Of a stretch of DNA of 64,000 bases, positions 10,527-19,957 are shown in pieces (the stretch's first letter is position 1; each line of letters begins with the position of its first letter). Position numbers and translations under genes: made by a program. The notes below the pieces were generated by a model. It had not been told where the DNA came from, did not search any database, and worked only from the letters and a program-made list of their open reading frames with translations. The DNA is from Nocardia sp. BMG111209. Lineage in GTDB: Bacteria > Actinomycetota > Actinomycetes > Mycobacteriales > Mycobacteriaceae. Location: the NCBI RefSeq assembly GCF_000381925.1, contig NZ_KB907307.1, positions 2,232,001-2,296,000 on the forward strand. The letters run 5' to 3'.

Positions 10527-11195
10527 CTAGCGTGCGGCCTGCGTAGCACCCGCCGCCGTCGCCATCCGGCGCAGCTTCTCCACCGTCGCCGCCCGATCGG
10601 GTGTGCCGTACACCGCGGAACCGGCGACGAAACAGTCGATTCCCGCCTCCGCGGCCTGCTCGATGGTGTCCATGTTGATGCCGCCGTCGATCTCGATCAG
10701 CAAACGCAACTCGCCGGCATCGACCAGTCGGCGCACCGCCCGCGCCTTCTCCAGCACCTCGGGCATGAACGACTGCCCGCCGAAACCGGGCTCGACACTC
10801 ATCACCAGGAGTGTGTCGAACTCCCGCAGGATCTCCAGGTACGGCTCGATCGGCGTACCCGGCTTGACGGACAGCCCCGCCTTCGCACCGGCCGCCCGGA
10901 TGTCGCGCGCCACCGCGATCGGATTGTCGGACGCCTCCGCATGGAAGGTCACATTGTGCGCGCCGGCCTCCGCGTACGGCGGCGCCCAGCGCGCCGGATC
11001 GTCGATCATCAGATGGCAGTCCATCGGGATGTCGGTGACCTTCAGCAGACTCTCCACGACGGGCAGACCGAGGGTGAGATTCGGGACGAAGTGGTTGTCC
11101 ATCACATCGACGTGAACCCAGTCCGCTCCCTCGACCGCTCGCACCTCGTCGGCGAGGCGGGCGAAATCGGCGGACAGAATGGACGGTGCGATCAT
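10527..11195 (-). CDS. rpe: Ribulose-phosphate 3-epimerase
   Basis: A 222-residue TIM barrel that interconverts ribulose-5-phosphate and xylulose-5-phosphate. It starts [14 protein letters not shown], has [18 protein letters not shown] (metal His and Asp), [21 protein letters not shown] and the phosphate-binding IDGGIN and VAGSAVYG. The open frame continues upstream to 11549, but the family begins at ATG 11195. In related genomes rpe sits between rsmB and ribD; here rsbW-sigF-nadE and other genes separate it from rsmB. Confidence 0.94.
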   Translation of the reverse strand: MIAPSILSADFARLADEVRAVEGADWVHVDVMDNHFVPNLTLGLPVVESLLKVTDIPMDCHLMIDDPARWAPPYAEAGAHNVTFHAEASDNPIAVARDIRAAGAKAGLSVKPGTPIEPYLEILREFDTLLVMSVEPGFGGQSFMPEVLEKARAVRRLVDAGELRLLIEIDGGINMDTIEQAAEAGIDCFVAGSAVYGTPDRAATVEKLRRMATAAGATQAAR

Positions 11196-11275
11196 CGGTG
11201 ACGGACGATGGAAGTGGGACTGGGGCAGGGACACAGCGCGAAGTGTACTGGCAGGCCGCAAATCCGCCACAACTC

Positions 11276-11300
11276 GATTGTCGCCGACTTTATTGGGTAG
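11276..11300 (+). promoter_or_regulatory. Possible sigma-F-type promoter of rsbW-sigF
   Basis: GGGTA at 11295-11299 matches the -10 of mycobacterial sigma-F promoters. The best -35 candidate is GATTG at 11276-11280, 14 nt upstream, a weak match to GTTT. The -10 is 11 nt before the GTG of rsbW. Autoregulation of usfX-sigF from such a promoter is known in mycobacteria; here it is inferred. Confidence 0.4.
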
Positions 11301-11310
11301 CCTTCTCAGG

Positions 11311-11733
11311 GTGATCAACATTTCGGCGGAACAGGGGTTGCGCGGTACCCCGGTGGAGATCGGCGTCGCAGCCACCGTGTCACAGTTGCCCATCGTGCGC
11401 GGGCTCGCCGAAACACTCGTCCTGCTCAGCGATTTCACCCTCGACGAGGTGGCCGACATCCGGCTGGCCGTCGACGAGGCGTGCTCGACTCTCATCGCCG
11501 TCGCCGCGCCCGATACGAGCCTGCAGTGCCGATTCACCGTCGGCGACAAGGATCTGCTGGTGCGCGTCGCCGGTGTCGCCGGTGCGGCGGGCCTACCCGA
11601 TCAGCGCAGTTTCGGCTGGCATGTGTTGCGGACCTTGACCGACGAGGTCACGGCCACCCAGGACCCCTACGATCCGGCGGTCTCCGGTTATCCGACGACC
11701 GTGGAGTTCCGGCGGGTCCGGGGGAAGGCGTAG
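11311..11733 (+). CDS. rsbW: Anti-sigma-F factor, RsbW/UsfX-like kinase-fold protein
   Basis: A 140-residue GHKL ATPase-fold anti-sigma factor. The segment [14 protein letters not shown] is the N-box helix, but it lacks the Asn that binds Mg-ATP in B. subtilis Rsb[15 protein letters not shown] is the C-terminal helix. It should bind sigma F directly, as UsfX does. The start GTG 11311 follows CAGG. The stop codon shares a base with the sigF start (TAGTG), so sigma and anti-sigma are made in a coupled ratio. No anti-anti-sigma gene is nearby. Confidence 0.82.
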   Translation: MINISAEQGLRGTPVEIGVAATVSQLPIVRGLAETLVLLSDFTLDEVADIRLAVDEACSTLIAVAAPDTSLQCRFTVGDKDLLVRVAGVAGAAGLPDQRSFGWHVLRTLTDEVTATQDPYDPAVSGYPTTVEFRRVRGKA

Positions 11734-12641
11734 TGGGCGGGGACACCGTGTACGAACCCGCACCCGGCAACTCCCCCAGCGAAAAGACCGAGTTCGACAC
11801 GCAGAACGAGAACGCGCGCCCCGAGACCGACGAGCCGGCGGACGAGGCCACCGACGAGAGCGAGATCGAAGAGGTCGCCGCGGCGGTTACCGAATACGAC
11901 GATGTCACAGCGCTGTTCGAGGAATTGGCGGCGGCCGCGGACGATCCGCAGCGCCGTGCCAAGGTGCGCCACGAGCTGATCCATCGGTGTATTCCGCTGG
12001 CGGACCACATCGCCCGGAAGTTCTCCGGCCGCGGGGAGCCGTTCGACGATCTCACCCAGGTCGCCCGGGTCGGGCTGGTGCACGCGGTCGACCGGTTCGA
12101 CCTGTCGCGCGGATCGAATTTCCTGTCGTTCGCGGTGCCGACCATCATGGGCGAGGTGCGGCGGTACTTCCGCGACAACACCTGGGCGATGCGGGTGCCG
12201 CGCCGGATCAAGGAGACGCATCTGCGCATCGGCGCGGCCGTCGACGCCCTGTCGCAGACCCTGGGCCGCTCCCCCACCGCCAAGGAGATCGCCGCCGAAC
12301 TCGGTATCGACGCGGACGAGGTGACGCAGGCGGTGATCGCCGGAAATGCCTACCAGCCCAGCTCGATCGACGCGGTCTCCACCGGCCGCGACACCGAGGC
12401 GTCGCTGCTGGACACCCTCGGCGAGGAGGAGTCCCAGTTCGATCGGGTCGAGGAGTACGTGGCGATCCGGCCGTTGCTGGCCGGTCTGCCGGAGCGGGAA
12501 CGCCGCATCCTCACCATGCGGTTCTTCGAGTCCATGACCCAGACCCAGATCGCCGCGCAGATGGGGATCTCGCAGATGCACGTCTCGCGCATTCTCGCCA
12601 AGACGCTGGCCCGATTACGCGAGCAGTCCGCTCGGGAGTAA
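11733..12641 (+). CDS. sigF: RNA polymerase sigma factor SigF (SigB/SigF/SigG family)
   Basis: A 302-residue group-3 sigma factor for general stress response. The N-terminal 55 residues are acidic and low-complexity (Glu/Asp/Asn rich), longer than in many homologues. Region 2 covers [20 protein letters not shown] and [20 protein letters not shown]; region 3 has [21 protein letters not shown]; region 4 has [20 protein letters not shown] followed by the helix-turn-helix [15 protein letters not shown]. The start GTG 11733 overlaps the rsbW stop. nadE follows 68 bp downstream. Confidence 0.92.
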   Translation: MGGDTVYEPAPGNSPSEKTEFDTQNENARPETDEPADEATDESEIEEVAAAVTEYDDVTALFEELAAAADDPQRRAKVRHELIHRCIPLADHIARKFSGRGEPFDDLTQVARVGLVHAVDRFDLSRGSNFLSFAVPTIMGEVRRYFRDNTWAMRVPRRIKETHLRIGAAVDALSQTLGRSPTAKEIAAELGIDADEVTQAVIAGNAYQPSSIDAVSTGRDTEASLLDTLGEEESQFDRVEEYVAIRPLLAGLPERERRILTMRFFESMTQTQIAAQMGISQMHVSRILAKTLARLREQSARE

Positions 12642-12709
12642 CCGACCGCGGGCTGCCCCCGGCCGTCATGACAGACTGGACGCACTGTCTGCGAGTGAAG
12701 GGACCCGGT

Positions 12710-14773
12710 GTGAAGCAGTTGCCGTTCGATTCGCTGTATCGGCACGGGTTCGCGCGCGTGGCACTCGCCGTCCCGACGATCCGAGTCGCCGATCCGGCCT
12801 TCAACGCCGAGCACACCCTGCAGCTGGCCCGGCAGGCCGCCGCAGACGGCGCCGTGCTCACCGTGTTCCCGGAACTCGGACTGTCCAGCTACACCGCCGA
12901 CGACCTGTTCCATCAGGACGCCCTCGACGATGCCGTGCAAGCGGCGCTGGAACGGGTGATCGCCGAGAGCGCCGAGATCGATTCGGTGCTGCTGGTCGGC
13001 GCGCCGGTGCGGTCGCAGGGCCGACTGTTCAACTGCGGCATAGCGATCGATCGGGGCCGGGTGCTCGGCGCCACTCCCAAGAGCTATCTGCCGAACTACC
13101 GCGAATTCTACGAGAAGCGGCAGTTCGCCGCTGCCCGTGAGGCACTCGACGATCACATCACCATCGCCGGGCAGCGCGTGCCGTTCGGCAGCGATCTGCT
13201 GTTCGAGGCGAGCAATCTCGACGGCTTCGTCTTCCATCTGGAGATCTGCGAGGACGGCTGGGTTCCCGTGACGCCCAGCGCTTTCGCCGCGCTGGCCGGC
13301 GCGACGGTGCTGGTGAACCTGTCGGCGAGCAACATCGTGGTCGGCAAGGCCGACTACCGCAGGCAATTGTGCGCTTCGCACTCCGCGCGATTCATGGCCG
13401 CCTATCTGTATTCGGCTGCGGGACACGGGGAATCGACCACCGACATGGCCTGGGACGGTCAGGCGCTGGTCTGCGAGAACGGCGACATCCTCGCCGAGGG
13501 TGAGCGTTTCACCGATCATCCGCAACTGGTCACCGCCGATCTGGACCTGCGCCGCCTGACCGCCGACCGGCTGCGGATGACCAGCTTCGCCGACAACGTG
13601 CACGACCACCGCGACCGCCTCACCCGGCTGCGGCGCGTCCCGGTCGAACTGCCGGTACCGGCCGAGGCCGTGCCGCTGCGCCGTGAAATCCCGCGCTTCC
13701 CTTACGTTCCCGCGAATCCCGCGGTGCGCAACGAACGCTGCGCCGAGGTGCACCACATCCAGGTGGAGGGCCTGAGCACCCGGCTCGCCGCGACCGGCTC
13801 GAAGCGGGTGGTGATCGGCGTCTCCGGCGGCCTGGACTCCACGCTGGCGCTGATCGTCGCGGTCAAGACCATGGACCGGCTGGGCCTGCCGCGGGCGAAT
13901 GTGCTGGCCTACACCATGCCCGGCTTCGCGACCAGCAAGCGCACCCTCGAGGACGCGCATCGGCTGATGCGAGCGCTGGGCGTATCGGCGCACGAGATCG
14001 ACATCCGGCCCTCGGCCACCCAGATGCTGCGCGATCTGGAACACCCTGCGGCCGACGGGGTTCCGCAGTACGACATCGCCTACGAGAACGTGCAGGCGGG
14101 CGAGCGCACCTCACACCTGTTCCGGCTGGCCAATCAGCACGAGGCCATCGTGATCGGCACCGGCGATCTCAGCGAACTCGCCCTCGGCTGGTGCACTTTC
14201 GGGGTCGGCGACCATATGGCGCACTACAGCGTCAACGCCTCGGTCCCGAAGACGCTGATCAAATATCTGATCGCCTGGACGATCGACACCGACGAACTGG
14301 GCCCGCAGGCCGGCGCGGTGCTGTCCTCGATCCTCACCACCGAGATCTCGCCGGAGCTGATCCCCGCCGCCGACGGCGACGACGACGCACCCGGCCAGAG
14401 TTCCGAGGCCACCGTCGGCCCGTACGAGCTGCAGGATTTCCACCTGTACTTCCTGCTCCGCTTCGGCTACCTGCCCAGCCGCATCGCCTATCTCGCGCAG
14501 CACGCCTGGTCGGATCGCACCCGCGGCCGCTGGCCGGATCTGATCCCGGTCGCGGACCGGCACGAATACGACCTGCCGACCATCAAGCACTGGCTGGCCC
14601 AGTTCCTGCGCCGGTTCGTGCAGACCAGTCAGTTCAAGCGGTCCACGCTGCCGAACGCGCCGAAGGTCGGCTCGGGCGGATCGCTGTCGCCGCGCGGCGA
14701 TTGGCGCGCCCCCAGCGATGCGGTCGCGACGGCCTGGCTGGCCGAACTCGAACGCAACGTCCCGGACCGCTGA
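12710..14773 (+). CDS. nadE: Glutamine-dependent NAD(+) synthetase
   Basis: A 687-residue two-domain enzyme that amidates nicotinate adenine dinucleotide. The N-terminal nitrilase-like glutaminase has catalytic Glu55 (VFPELG), Lys in TPKSYLPNY and Cys in LEICEDGW. The C-terminal synthetase has the ATP pyrophosphatase P-loop SGGLDST near residue 372 and [12 protein letters not shown]. The length matches mycobacterial NadE. GTG 12710 has an AAGGGA ribosome-binding site; an in-frame ATG at 12668 is less likely. It ends 7 bp from the convergent ybaK-like gene. Confidence 0.95.
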   Translation: MKQLPFDSLYRHGFARVALAVPTIRVADPAFNAEHTLQLARQAAADGAVLTVFPELGLSSYTADDLFHQDALDDAVQAALERVIAESAEIDSVLLVGAPVRSQGRLFNCGIAIDRGRVLGATPKSYLPNYREFYEKRQFAAAREALDDHITIAGQRVPFGSDLLFEASNLDGFVFHLEICEDGWVPVTPSAFAALAGATVLVNLSASNIVVGKADYRRQLCASHSARFMAAYLYSAAGHGESTTDMAWDGQALVCENGDILAEGERFTDHPQLVTADLDLRRLTADRLRMTSFADNVHDHRDRLTRLRRVPVELPVPAEAVPLRREIPRFPYVPANPAVRNERCAEVHHIQVEGLSTRLAATGSKRVVIGVSGGLDSTLALIVAVKTMDRLGLPRANVLAYTMPGFATSKRTLEDAHRLMRALGVSAHEIDIRPSATQMLRDLEHPAADGVPQYDIAYENVQAGERTSHLFRLANQHEAIVIGTGDLSELALGWCTFGVGDHMAHYSVNASVPKTLIKYLIAWTIDTDELGPQAGAVLSSILTTEISPELIPAADGDDDAPGQSSEATVGPYELQDFHLYFLLRFGYLPSRIAYLAQHAWSDRTRGRWPDLIPVADRHEYDLPTIKHWLAQFLRRFVQTSQFKRSTLPNAPKVGSGGSLSPRGDWRAPSDAVATAWLAELERNVPDR

Positions 14774-14780
14774 GCCGCAC

Positions 14781-15260
14781 TCAGTTCACGGAAACCTGTT
14801 GCCCGCCGGTCATCTCGACCAGTTCGGTGAACGTGGTCGCGAAGACCGTGTGCGGATGCCCGGCCGCCGCCCAGATCTCGGGGTGATCGGCCAGCGTCTC
14901 GTCGACCAGCGTGCGGATCGGCGCCGGATGACCGACCGGCGCGACGCCGCCGATCACCTGACCGGTGTGCGTGCGCACGAAAGCGGGCTTGGCACGGGCG
15001 ATTTCGGCCACCCCGATCCGTTCGGCGAGCTTCCCGGTGTCGACCCGATGCGCCCCGCTGGTGAGCACGAGCAGCGGAGCGCCGTCCACCTCGAAGATCA
15101 GGCTGTTCGCGATCGCCGCGACCGGACAGCCGATCTGCTCGGCCGCCGCGGCGGCGGTCGGCGCGGTCTCCGGCAGCACCCGTACCCGCGGCTCGATTCC
15201 GGCGGTGCGCAGCGCCTCGGCGACCGCGAGAACGTTGGGATGACTGGCGATCTCGTCCAT
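14781..15260 (-). CDS. YbaK/EbsC-type aminoacyl-tRNA editing protein
   Basis: A 159-residue YbaK/aminoacyl-tRNA deacylase-fold protein, probably hydrolysing mischarged tRNA such as Cys- or Ala-tRNA(Pro). Visible family segments are AAAAAEQIGCPVAAIANSLIF, SGAHRVDTGKLAERIG, FVRTHTGQVIGGVAPVGHP and the C-terminal GHPHTVFATTFTEL. No synthetase domain is fused. The start ATG 15260 gives MDEIASHPNV, matching the family; an upstream in-frame start at 15299 is less likely. It is transcribed in the same direction as the LysR gene, 41 bp downstream of it. Confidence 0.82.
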   Translation of the reverse strand: MDEIASHPNVLAVAEALRTAGIEPRVRVLPETAPTAAAAAEQIGCPVAAIANSLIFEVDGAPLLVLTSGAHRVDTGKLAERIGVAEIARAKPAFVRTHTGQVIGGVAPVGHPAPIRTLVDETLADHPEIWAAAGHPHTVFATTFTELVEMTGGQQVSVN

Positions 15261-15301
15261 TCGGACATGGTAGCGATCGGCCGCGCCCCGCTCGCGCACG
15301 G

Positions 15302-16213
15302 TCAGCCCGGTTCGCGATGGCGGGCACGGACGATCCCCGCGACCAGTTCACCCGCCGGACCGGCCAATCGCCGCGGCGGACGCCAGACCGCCCGCAACGT
15401 CCGCGACAGATCCAGCCCGTCGACCGGGACAGCCCGCAGTTCCCCGCGCGCCAGCTGATCCGCCACGGCCAGGCTGCTGACCACCGCCGGACCGACCCCG
15501 GCCAGCACGCTGGTCCGGATCGCGGCGGCACTTCCCAACTCCAGCAACGGTTCCGCGCGCGGATATTCGGCGAGCGCGATATCGAGCGTGCTGCGGGTTC
15601 CCGACCCCGGCTCACGCACCACCAGCGGCGTCGCCGCCAATTCCGTGACGGTCAGCGGACGCCGCCGCCGGGCCCACCGGTGCGCCGGATCCACGATCAC
15701 CACGAGCCGATCCCCGGCCACCGTGGCGCGGTGCAGAGTCCTTGGCACAGTAGGACTTTCGACGAACCCCAGATCGCATTCCCCCGCCGCGAGCCGCTCG
15801 AACACCTCGCGCGAATTGCGCATCTGGAGATGGATACGCACCTGCGGACGACTGCGCCGGAACTCCCCCAGCCATCCCGGCAACAGACATTCCGCGACGG
15901 TCATACTCGCGAACACGGTGAGTTCGGCCTCCTGATCGGTGCGCAGCGCCGCCGCCGCGTCCAGCAGCCGATCCACATCCGCCAGCACCTGCCGCGCCCA
16001 GTGCACGACCACTCCACCCGCGGCGGTCATCCGCGACCCACGCGGACTGCGCTCGACCAGCGGCATCCCGAGCTTGCGCTCCCACATCCGCACCGCCCGG
16101 CTCGCATTCGGCTGCGCCATCCCCACCGCCCGCGCCGCGGCGCCGAGGCTCCCGTGATCGTCGATGGCGACCAGCAGCGCGAGAACGGTCAGGTCGGGAC
16201 GCTCGGAGGTCAT
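15302..16213 (-). CDS. LysR-family transcriptional regulator
   Basis: A 303-residue LysR regulator. The N-terminal winged helix has VLALLVAIDDHGSLGAAARA followed by VGMAQPNASRAVRMWERKLG. The effector domain follows, with LGFVESPTVP and a VVREPGSGTR motif typical of the ligand pocket. It is divergent from a YeiH-type exporter with a symmetrical operator between them, so the exporter gene is the likely target, as in E. coli yeiE-yeiH. ATG 16213 is preferred to a GTG at 16249 because the latter would place the operator inside the gene. Confidence 0.85.
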   Translation of the reverse strand: MTSERPDLTVLALLVAIDDHGSLGAAARAVGMAQPNASRAVRMWERKLGMPLVERSPRGSRMTAAGGVVVHWARQVLADVDRLLDAAAALRTDQEAELTVFASMTVAECLLPGWLGEFRRSRPQVRIHLQMRNSREVFERLAAGECDLGFVESPTVPRTLHRATVAGDRLVVIVDPAHRWARRRRPLTVTELAATPLVVREPGSGTRSTLDIALAEYPRAEPLLELGSAAAIRTSVLAGVGPAVVSSLAVADQLARGELRAVPVDGLDLSRTLRAVWRPPRRLAGPAGELVAGIVRARHREPG

Positions 16214-16221
16214 GCCCTCAG

Positions 16222-16258
16222 CATATGGAACCCCGCTTTCCCATATCACGAAGATATG
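16222..16258. promoter_or_regulatory. LysR-type operator with three half sites
   Basis: ATATGG (16223-16228) and CCATAT (16241-16246) form an inverted repeat with a 12-nt spacer. CATATC (16242-16247) and GATATG (16253-16258) form a second one with a 5-nt spacer that shares the middle half site. The array lies directly before the LysR start and 57 bp before the divergent exporter, fitting recruitment- and activation-site geometry. Confidence 0.5.
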
Positions 16259-16314
16259 TCCCGATAGCGATTCCCGCGCTACCGCGGATGCCGCCGCACC
16301 GACAGGGTCGATGC

Positions 16315-17610
16315 ATGACCGTCACCGCAGATCCCCGTCCCAGCGGACCGCGACCGACCCCCTCCCGGCACACCGGGGCGGTGACACCCGGATTGGCGGT
16401 GGTCACCGTGGTGACGGCCCTCAGCCTGCTGGTGAACCGGCTGCTGCCGGCCGTCAGCCCCCTGCTGGTGGCCATCACGATCGGTGCGATCTTCACGAAT
16501 ATCGTTGCGGTGCCGCAATATTGGCAGGCCGGATTGCAGTTCTCGGCGAAACGCCTGCTGCGCGCCGGAGTCGCACTGCTCGGCCTGCAGGTCACCTTCC
16601 GCGACGTCCTCGGACTGGGTCCGGCGGTACTGGCGGTGGTGGTGACGATCGTCGCCGGCGGCATCGGCGGCACCCTGTTGCTGGGCCGCGCACTCGGCTT
16701 GAGCCGGACCCAGCGCCTGCTGATCGCCTGCGGCTTCTCCATCTGCGGCGCGGCGGCGGCCGCCGCCGTCGGCGAGGCGATCGATGCCGACGAAGAGGAC
16801 CTGGTCACCACCGTCGCCCTGGTGGTCGTGTTCGGCACCGTCCTGATCGCTGCGATCCCACTGGCGGCCCACGCCCTCGACCTCACCCCACACACCAGCG
16901 GCGTGTGGGCAGGCGGCGCGGTCCACGAGGTCGCACAAGTAGTGGCAACCGGAACCGCCCTGGGCGGAGGAGCACTGACCATCGCGGTCATCGTCAAACT
17001 CGCCCGCGTGATCCTACTGGCACCGGTACTCATCGTGATCGGCCGCCAAGAGCGGCGCACCAACCCGCCCCACCCACACACCCGAACCGACACCCTCCCG
17101 ACCCACCGCACCCCCATCGCCGACGGTACTGACAGCCGCACCTCCACAGCTGGCCACACCCACCGGCGCATCCCTACGGCCGCGCACATTCACGGCCACA
17201 CCCTCACAGCCGACCACCTTCCCGGCCGCACCCTCACAGACGACCACCTTCCCGGCCGCACCCCGACAGACGACCACACCCACAGCCCCACTCCGACGAC
17301 CGACCACACTCAGGGCCACACCCCGACCGCCGACCACACTCGCCGCCGCGCTCCGCTGATCCCCCTGTTCGTCGTCGCCTTCCTCCTCTGCGCTGCGCTA
17401 CGCACCACCGACCTGCTCCCCACAGTCGTCCTCGGCGCCACCAAACTGGTCCAAACCGCCCTGCTGACCGGTGCCATGTTCGCCCTCGGTACCGGCGTCC
17501 GAATCTCGGCCCTGCGGCGTGTCGGCCCCCGCCCCTTCGTCTTGGCGGCACTCTCGACAACCTGGGTGACGGGCCTCGCCCTGGGTGGCGCGATCCTCAC
17601 CGGTAGTTGA
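16315..17610 (+). CDS. YeiH-family (UPF0324) putative exporter with His-rich insert
   Basis: A 431-residue membrane protein of the YeiH/UPF0324 putative sulfate exporter family. N-terminal membrane segments include AVTPGLAVVTVVTALSLLVN and RLLRAGVALLGLQVTF; GGAVHEVAQVVATGTALG is the most conserved family motif. The C-terminal membrane part resumes at LIPLFVVAFLLCAALRTTDL and ends with TTWVTGLALGGA. Between them, at about residues 243-350 where homologues have only a short linker, there is a polar His/Thr/Pro-rich segment with seven 10-residue repeats. Both flanks remain in frame, so it is an insertion, not a decay product. ATG 16315 is chosen over an upstream in-frame ATG. Confidence 0.82.
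   Translation: MTVTADPRPSGPRPTPSRHTGAVTPGLAVVTVVTALSLLVNRLLPAVSPLLVAITIGAIFTNIVAVPQYWQAGLQFSAKRLLRAGVALLGLQVTFRDVLGLGPAVLAVVVTIVAGGIGGTLLLGRALGLSRTQRLLIACGFSICGAAAAAAVGEAIDADEEDLVTTVALVVVFGTVLIAAIPLAAHALDLTPHTSGVWAGGAVHEVAQVVATGTALGGGALTIAVIVKLARVILLAPVLIVIGRQERRTNPPHPHTRTDTLPTHRTPIADGTDSRTSTAGHTHRRIPTAAHIHGHTLTADHLPGRTLTDDHLPGRTPTDDHTHSPTPTTDHTQGHTPTADHTRRRAPLIPLFVVAFLLCAALRTTDLLPTVVLGATKLVQTALLTGAMFALGTGVRISALRRVGPRPFVLAALSTTWVTGLALGGAILTGS
17152..17361 (+). repeat. Seven 30-bp tandem repeats encoding a His-rich decapeptide
   Basis: Seven consecutive 30-nt units start at 17152, 17182, 17212, 17242, 17272, 17302 and 17332 (codons 280-349 of the exporter). The units read as GHTHRRIPTA, AHIHGHTLTA, DHLPGRTLTD, DHLPGRTPTD, DHTHSPTPTT, DHTQGHTPTA and DHTRRRAPLI. 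Units 3 and 4 are nearly identical in DNA. The consensus is D-H-T/L-x-G-x-T-x-T-A/D. Confidence 0.9.
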
Positions 17611-17941
17611 GTCGACCATCGCTTCGATGCGGTCCGACGCTGGCAGGTGGCAGCGAATTGGTCTCTGCCGCAACAACTCCTCGATCAATCGGCAGTACCG
17701 CGCCGAACAGCAGGCCGTCCGGCGTTGCCGCTGTATTGGCCTAATGCGCCGAGCACAGCCACGCCGGGTCTTCAACCGACCGAGCAATCTCGGTCACCGC
17801 TACTGACCGATCTTCTCGGTTCTGCCCGCGACGCGCCGATCGTGCTGTGGGCAGAGATCACACGCGGCGTTTCCTCTGGCAGAGTCCGGTCAGCGACGGC
17901 ATCGGTGCGTCACAGCGGTCGGCTTCCGCCGATGTGTCCGC
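17611..17941. other. Intergenic region between convergent genes
   Basis: 331 bp between the exporter stop and the rsmB stop. Several short open frames exist on both strands, but none has family-like sequence, a convincing start or a ribosome-binding site. No strong terminator hairpin, tRNA or repeat was seen. It may be degraded sequence. Confidence 0.5.
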
Positions 17942-19957
17942 TCACTCGGGTTTGCGGAGGGCGGCGACGAACATGGCGTCGGTGCCGTGGCGGTGGGGCC
18001 AGAGTTGGGCGGCGGGGCCGTCGCCGAGGTCCGGGACGCTGGGGAGCAGGGTTCGGGCGTCGAGTTGTTCGGCGTCCGTGCGGCGGACCGTATCGCTCAC
18101 CACAGCAACGGTTTCCGGCAGATGCGGGGAGCAGGTCGAGTAGACGACCACGCCGCCGGGACGGAGCAGATTCCATGCGGCGGTGAGCAGTTCGCGCTGG
18201 AGCACGGTGAGGTCGCGGACGTCGGCCGGGGTTCGGCGCCAACGGGATTCGGGGCGGCGGCGCAGGGCACCCAGGCCGGTGCACGGGGCGTCGACCAGGA
18301 TGCGGTCGTATCCGGGGGTGAGCCCGCTGTCGCGGCCGTCGGTGACGTGGATGGTCACCGGCATGTCGCGAGTTGCCTTGCGGACCAGTTCGGCGCGGTG
18401 TTCGGCCGGTTCCACGGCGTCGACGTGGAAACCGTCGATATCGGCGAGGGCACCCAGGAGCGCGGTCTTGCCGCCGGGGCCGGCGCATAGGTCCAGCCAG
18501 CGGCCGGTGTCGGGTCCGTGCAGCGGGGCGCGGGTCAGTGCGAGGGCGACCAGTTGGCTGCCCTCGTCCTGCACGGCGGCCATGCCGTCACGCACCGGCT
18601 CCAATTTGCCCGGATCGCCACCGTCCAGGTACACCGCGTACGGCGACCAGCGGCCTTCCTCACCACCGGTGACCAGGGCCAATTCCTCGGCGGTGATCTC
18701 GCCGGGCCGGGCCACCAGGTGGACGGCGGGGCGCTCGTCGTCGGCGGCCAGCAGGTCGCGCAGTTCCCCGGCCTGCGCGCCGAGTGCGTCCGCGAACGCC
18801 TGGGCGATCCAGATGGGGTGTGCGTATTCGAAGGCCATGTGGCCCAACGGGTCTGGCGGTGCGAGCCGGTCGATCCATTCGGCGGTGGTCCGCTCGGCCG
18901 CTCGCCGCAGCACCGCGTTCACGAATCCGGCCTTACCGCTGCCGGATTCGGATCGCGCCAGATCCACGGAGGTGTCGACCGCGGCGTGCGCTCCGACGCG
19001 CGTGCGCAGGAGTTGATAGACCCCGAGCCGCAGTACATCCAGCAGCGGGCCGTCGATCTCCTCGACGGGACGGCCGGCGCAGTCGGCGATCACCGCATCC
19101 AACAGACCCAGCGATCGGCTTGCGCCGTAGGCCAATTCGGTCGCGAACGCCGCATCCCGTCCGGTCAGCCGCTGTTCCCGGAGCAGCCCCGGCAGTACGA
19201 GATTCGCATAGGCGTCCCGTTCCCGCACCGCACGCAGCACATCCCGGGCCACCTCACGAGGGGCATCCACCGATGCCGATCGCCCACCGCGCGGACGTTT
19301 CCCGACTCCGGACTCCCGGCGGCCCCCGGATTCCCCGGGGCCGACATTCCCGCGACCCGAGCTCGCCGACGACCGTCCACCGGTCCGAGCCACCGCGCGG
19401 TCGCCGCCACCCACGCCGAAGTCGTTGCGCGACTTACCGCTACGTGCGGAGTCTCCTCCGCCGGACGACGTACGTCCGGACCTCTCCGAGCCACCGGAAT
19501 CGCCCGACCTCGCCGCGCCACCGGAATCACCGGACCTCACCCGGCCACCGGAGTCGTCGGACCGTCGGCCACGGGCGGAAGGAGCACCGGTTCCGCGTGC
19601 CGTCCCCGGATCGCGGCGAGCCGCATCCGGTCCGGTGCCGGGCGCGTCGGTACCGCTGCGCCACTTACCGTTTCGTCCGGTCTCCCCCTGTGCCCGCGCA
19701 CGATCGGACTCGCGGCCGCGGGTGGATTCACCGGCGCGCCTGTCGTTTCCGGACGATGCCCGGGTGCCGCGATCGGCCCCGCTCGATTCGGGGCCGGCGG
19801 GGCGGCGGGGTGGCTTGCCGGTGGCGTCGCGACGCGATTCCTGGCGGCGGTCGCGGTCGGCGGGTACCCCGCCGGAGCGAGAAGTGTTGCGTTGGTTGGT
19901 ATTCGCACCGGCCGTGCGGCCGGAGTCGTCGCCTCGTCCCCGATCGGGGCGCGTCAC
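17942..19957 (-). CDS. rsmB: 16S rRNA (cytosine-967-C5)-methyltransferase with long disordered N-terminus
   Basis: A 671-residue RsmB/Fmu protein that methylates C967 of 16S rRNA using SAM. The core starts near residue 230 with the NusB-like RNA-binding domain ([20 protein letters not shown]). The Rossmann methyltransferase has [12 protein letters not shown] for SAM and the two catalytic cysteines in DAPCTGLG and YSTCSPH. Residues 1-225 are unlike usual homologues of about 450 residues: Arg/Gly/Ser/Asp-rich, with repeated SGDSGG, predicted disordered and basic. The start GTG 19957 overlaps the fmt stop (GTGA), so the extension appears translated. Confidence 0.9.
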   Translation of the reverse strand: MTRPDRGRGDDSGRTAGANTNQRNTSRSGGVPADRDRRQESRRDATGKPPRRPAGPESSGADRGTRASSGNDRRAGESTRGRESDRARAQGETGRNGKWRSGTDAPGTGPDAARRDPGTARGTGAPSARGRRSDDSGGRVRSGDSGGAARSGDSGGSERSGRTSSGGGDSARSGKSRNDFGVGGGDRAVARTGGRSSASSGRGNVGPGESGGRRESGVGKRPRGGRSASVDAPREVARDVLRAVRERDAYANLVLPGLLREQRLTGRDAAFATELAYGASRSLGLLDAVIADCAGRPVEEIDGPLLDVLRLGVYQLLRTRVGAHAAVDTSVDLARSESGSGKAGFVNAVLRRAAERTTAEWIDRLAPPDPLGHMAFEYAHPIWIAQAFADALGAQAGELRDLLAADDERPAVHLVARPGEITAEELALVTGGEEGRWSPYAVYLDGGDPGKLEPVRDGMAAVQDEGSQLVALALTRAPLHGPDTGRWLDLCAGPGGKTALLGALADIDGFHVDAVEPAEHRAELVRKATRDMPVTIHVTDGRDSGLTPGYDRILVDAPCTGLGALRRRPESRWRRTPADVRDLTVLQRELLTAAWNLLRPGGVVVYSTCSPHLPETVAVVSDTVRRTDAEQLDARTLLPSVPDLGDGPAAQLWPHRHGTDAMFVAALRKPE

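Noticed and set aside
17585..18186. Short plus-strand frames between the YeiH-family exporter and rsmB as a transposase or integrase remnant
   Set aside because: No DDE, HTH or tyrosine-recombinase motif and no terminal inverted repeats were seen.
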